Made by a program: the position numbers and the translations under genes. From NCBI GenBank assembly GCA_026770585.1, contig MU646549.1:363090-377303 (forward strand): 14,214 nt of DNA, read 5' to 3'. This document shows positions 13,955 through 14,214 of the stretch, piece by piece. Below the pieces are notes generated by a model. It saw only the letters and a program-made list of their open reading frames with translations. It was not told the origin of the DNA and searched no databases. The stretch comes from Baffinella frigidus. Lineage: Eukaryota; Cryptophyceae; Cryptomonadales; Baffinellaceae. Every line of letters starts with the position of its first letter. Within the stretch, counting starts at the first letter, position 1.

Positions 13955-14214
13955 ATATACCATATCCCTTAAGTGCCCAGTAGGCTCGTACGCCCTACCG
14001 TAGGTTCCTAGGACCTGCCTAGGACCTCTAGCTGGTCAAATTTGACCAGCTGGGCACTTAAGGGATACCATATACCATATACCCTATACCATAATATACC
14101 ATATACCATATACCATATACCATATACCATATACCATATACCATATACCTACCATATACCATATACCATATACCATATACCATATACCATATACCATATA
14201 CCATATACCCTATA
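13953..14214. repeat. CCATATA heptamer satellite, interrupted by an inserted element
   Basis: A short CCATATACCAT segment precedes, and about 145 nt of CCATATA units follow, the 105-bp element at 13963-14067. The satellite begins inside or directly after the last readable exon (ADSSQT), so that exon's 3' border cannot be placed. Confidence 0.9.
13963..14067 (+). mobile_element. 105-bp terminal-inverted-repeat element, copy 2
   Basis: Same length and orientation as the element at 3330. The terminal repeats (TATCCCTTAAGTGCCCAG) are perfect over 18 bp, and the interior has a perfect 20-bp palindrome GCTGGTCAAATTTGACCAGC. Satellite on both sides shows insertion into the CCATATA array, so it postdates that array. 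The periodic flank hides any target duplication. Confidence 0.9.

Overview
This is eukaryotic nuclear DNA: coding signal occurs as short exons with GT-AG borders, separated by introns full of repeats. Heptamer repeats of the TTTAGGG/CCCTAAA type (with CCCTGAA, CCCTACA, CCCCAAA, CCCGAAA variants) recur at least six times. That telomere type is known in plants and green algae and in several alveolates and other protists, so I suggest a unicellular alga or related protist without choosing a lineage. No rRNA, tRNA, bacterial operon, CRISPR array or viral gene was seen. All gene models were built by eye from splice signals and reading phase; none has transcript or database support.

Layout. (1) 1-1175, minus strand: an unrecognised gene with a Ser-rich 9-residue repeat exon, a 131-nt intron that is almost pure telomere-like repeat, a 53-nt exon, and a second, frameshifted copy of that exon. 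(2) 1176-2760: no convincing gene; inverted repeats, dispersed repeats and a long GA microsatellite. (3) About 2765-5180, plus strand: an unrecognised gene of short exons, all phase 0, with good splice sites and a telomere-like intron. (4) 5434-5741, minus strand: an exon encoding two ankyrin repeats. (5) 5742-7576: mostly dispersed repeats and hairpins, with one weak plus-strand exon candidate at 6128-6251. (6) 7577-8060, minus strand: two to three exons of an unrecognised protein. (7) 8061-8710: intergenic space between divergent genes, dominated by long palindromes. (8) 8711 to the right edge, plus strand: the best gene, a calcium-binding EF-hand protein with a long Pro/Gly/Met/Tyr-rich N-terminal region. 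About ten exons keep phase over more than 5 kb, and the second EF-hand is completed exactly by splicing across a 489-nt intron that ends in telomere-like repeat. The window ends in a CCATATA satellite carrying a 105-bp terminal-inverted-repeat element.

The main observation is the link between telomere-like repeats and introns. Where a flanking exon can be read, the C-rich (CCCTAAA) strand is the sense strand, in genes on both DNA strands. Arrays start within a few bases of 5' splice sites (GTCAACCC, GTCCACCC, GTGTGGACCC) and run into 3' splice sites (CTCAACCAG, CTGAACCAG). Alongside this, exon tails with their donor sites are repeatedly duplicated, and introns hold several families of short palindromic elements. 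Together this looks like a genome where telomere-type repeats and short inverted-repeat elements seed or maintain introns. That is inference and can be tested with RNA reads and a genome-wide count.
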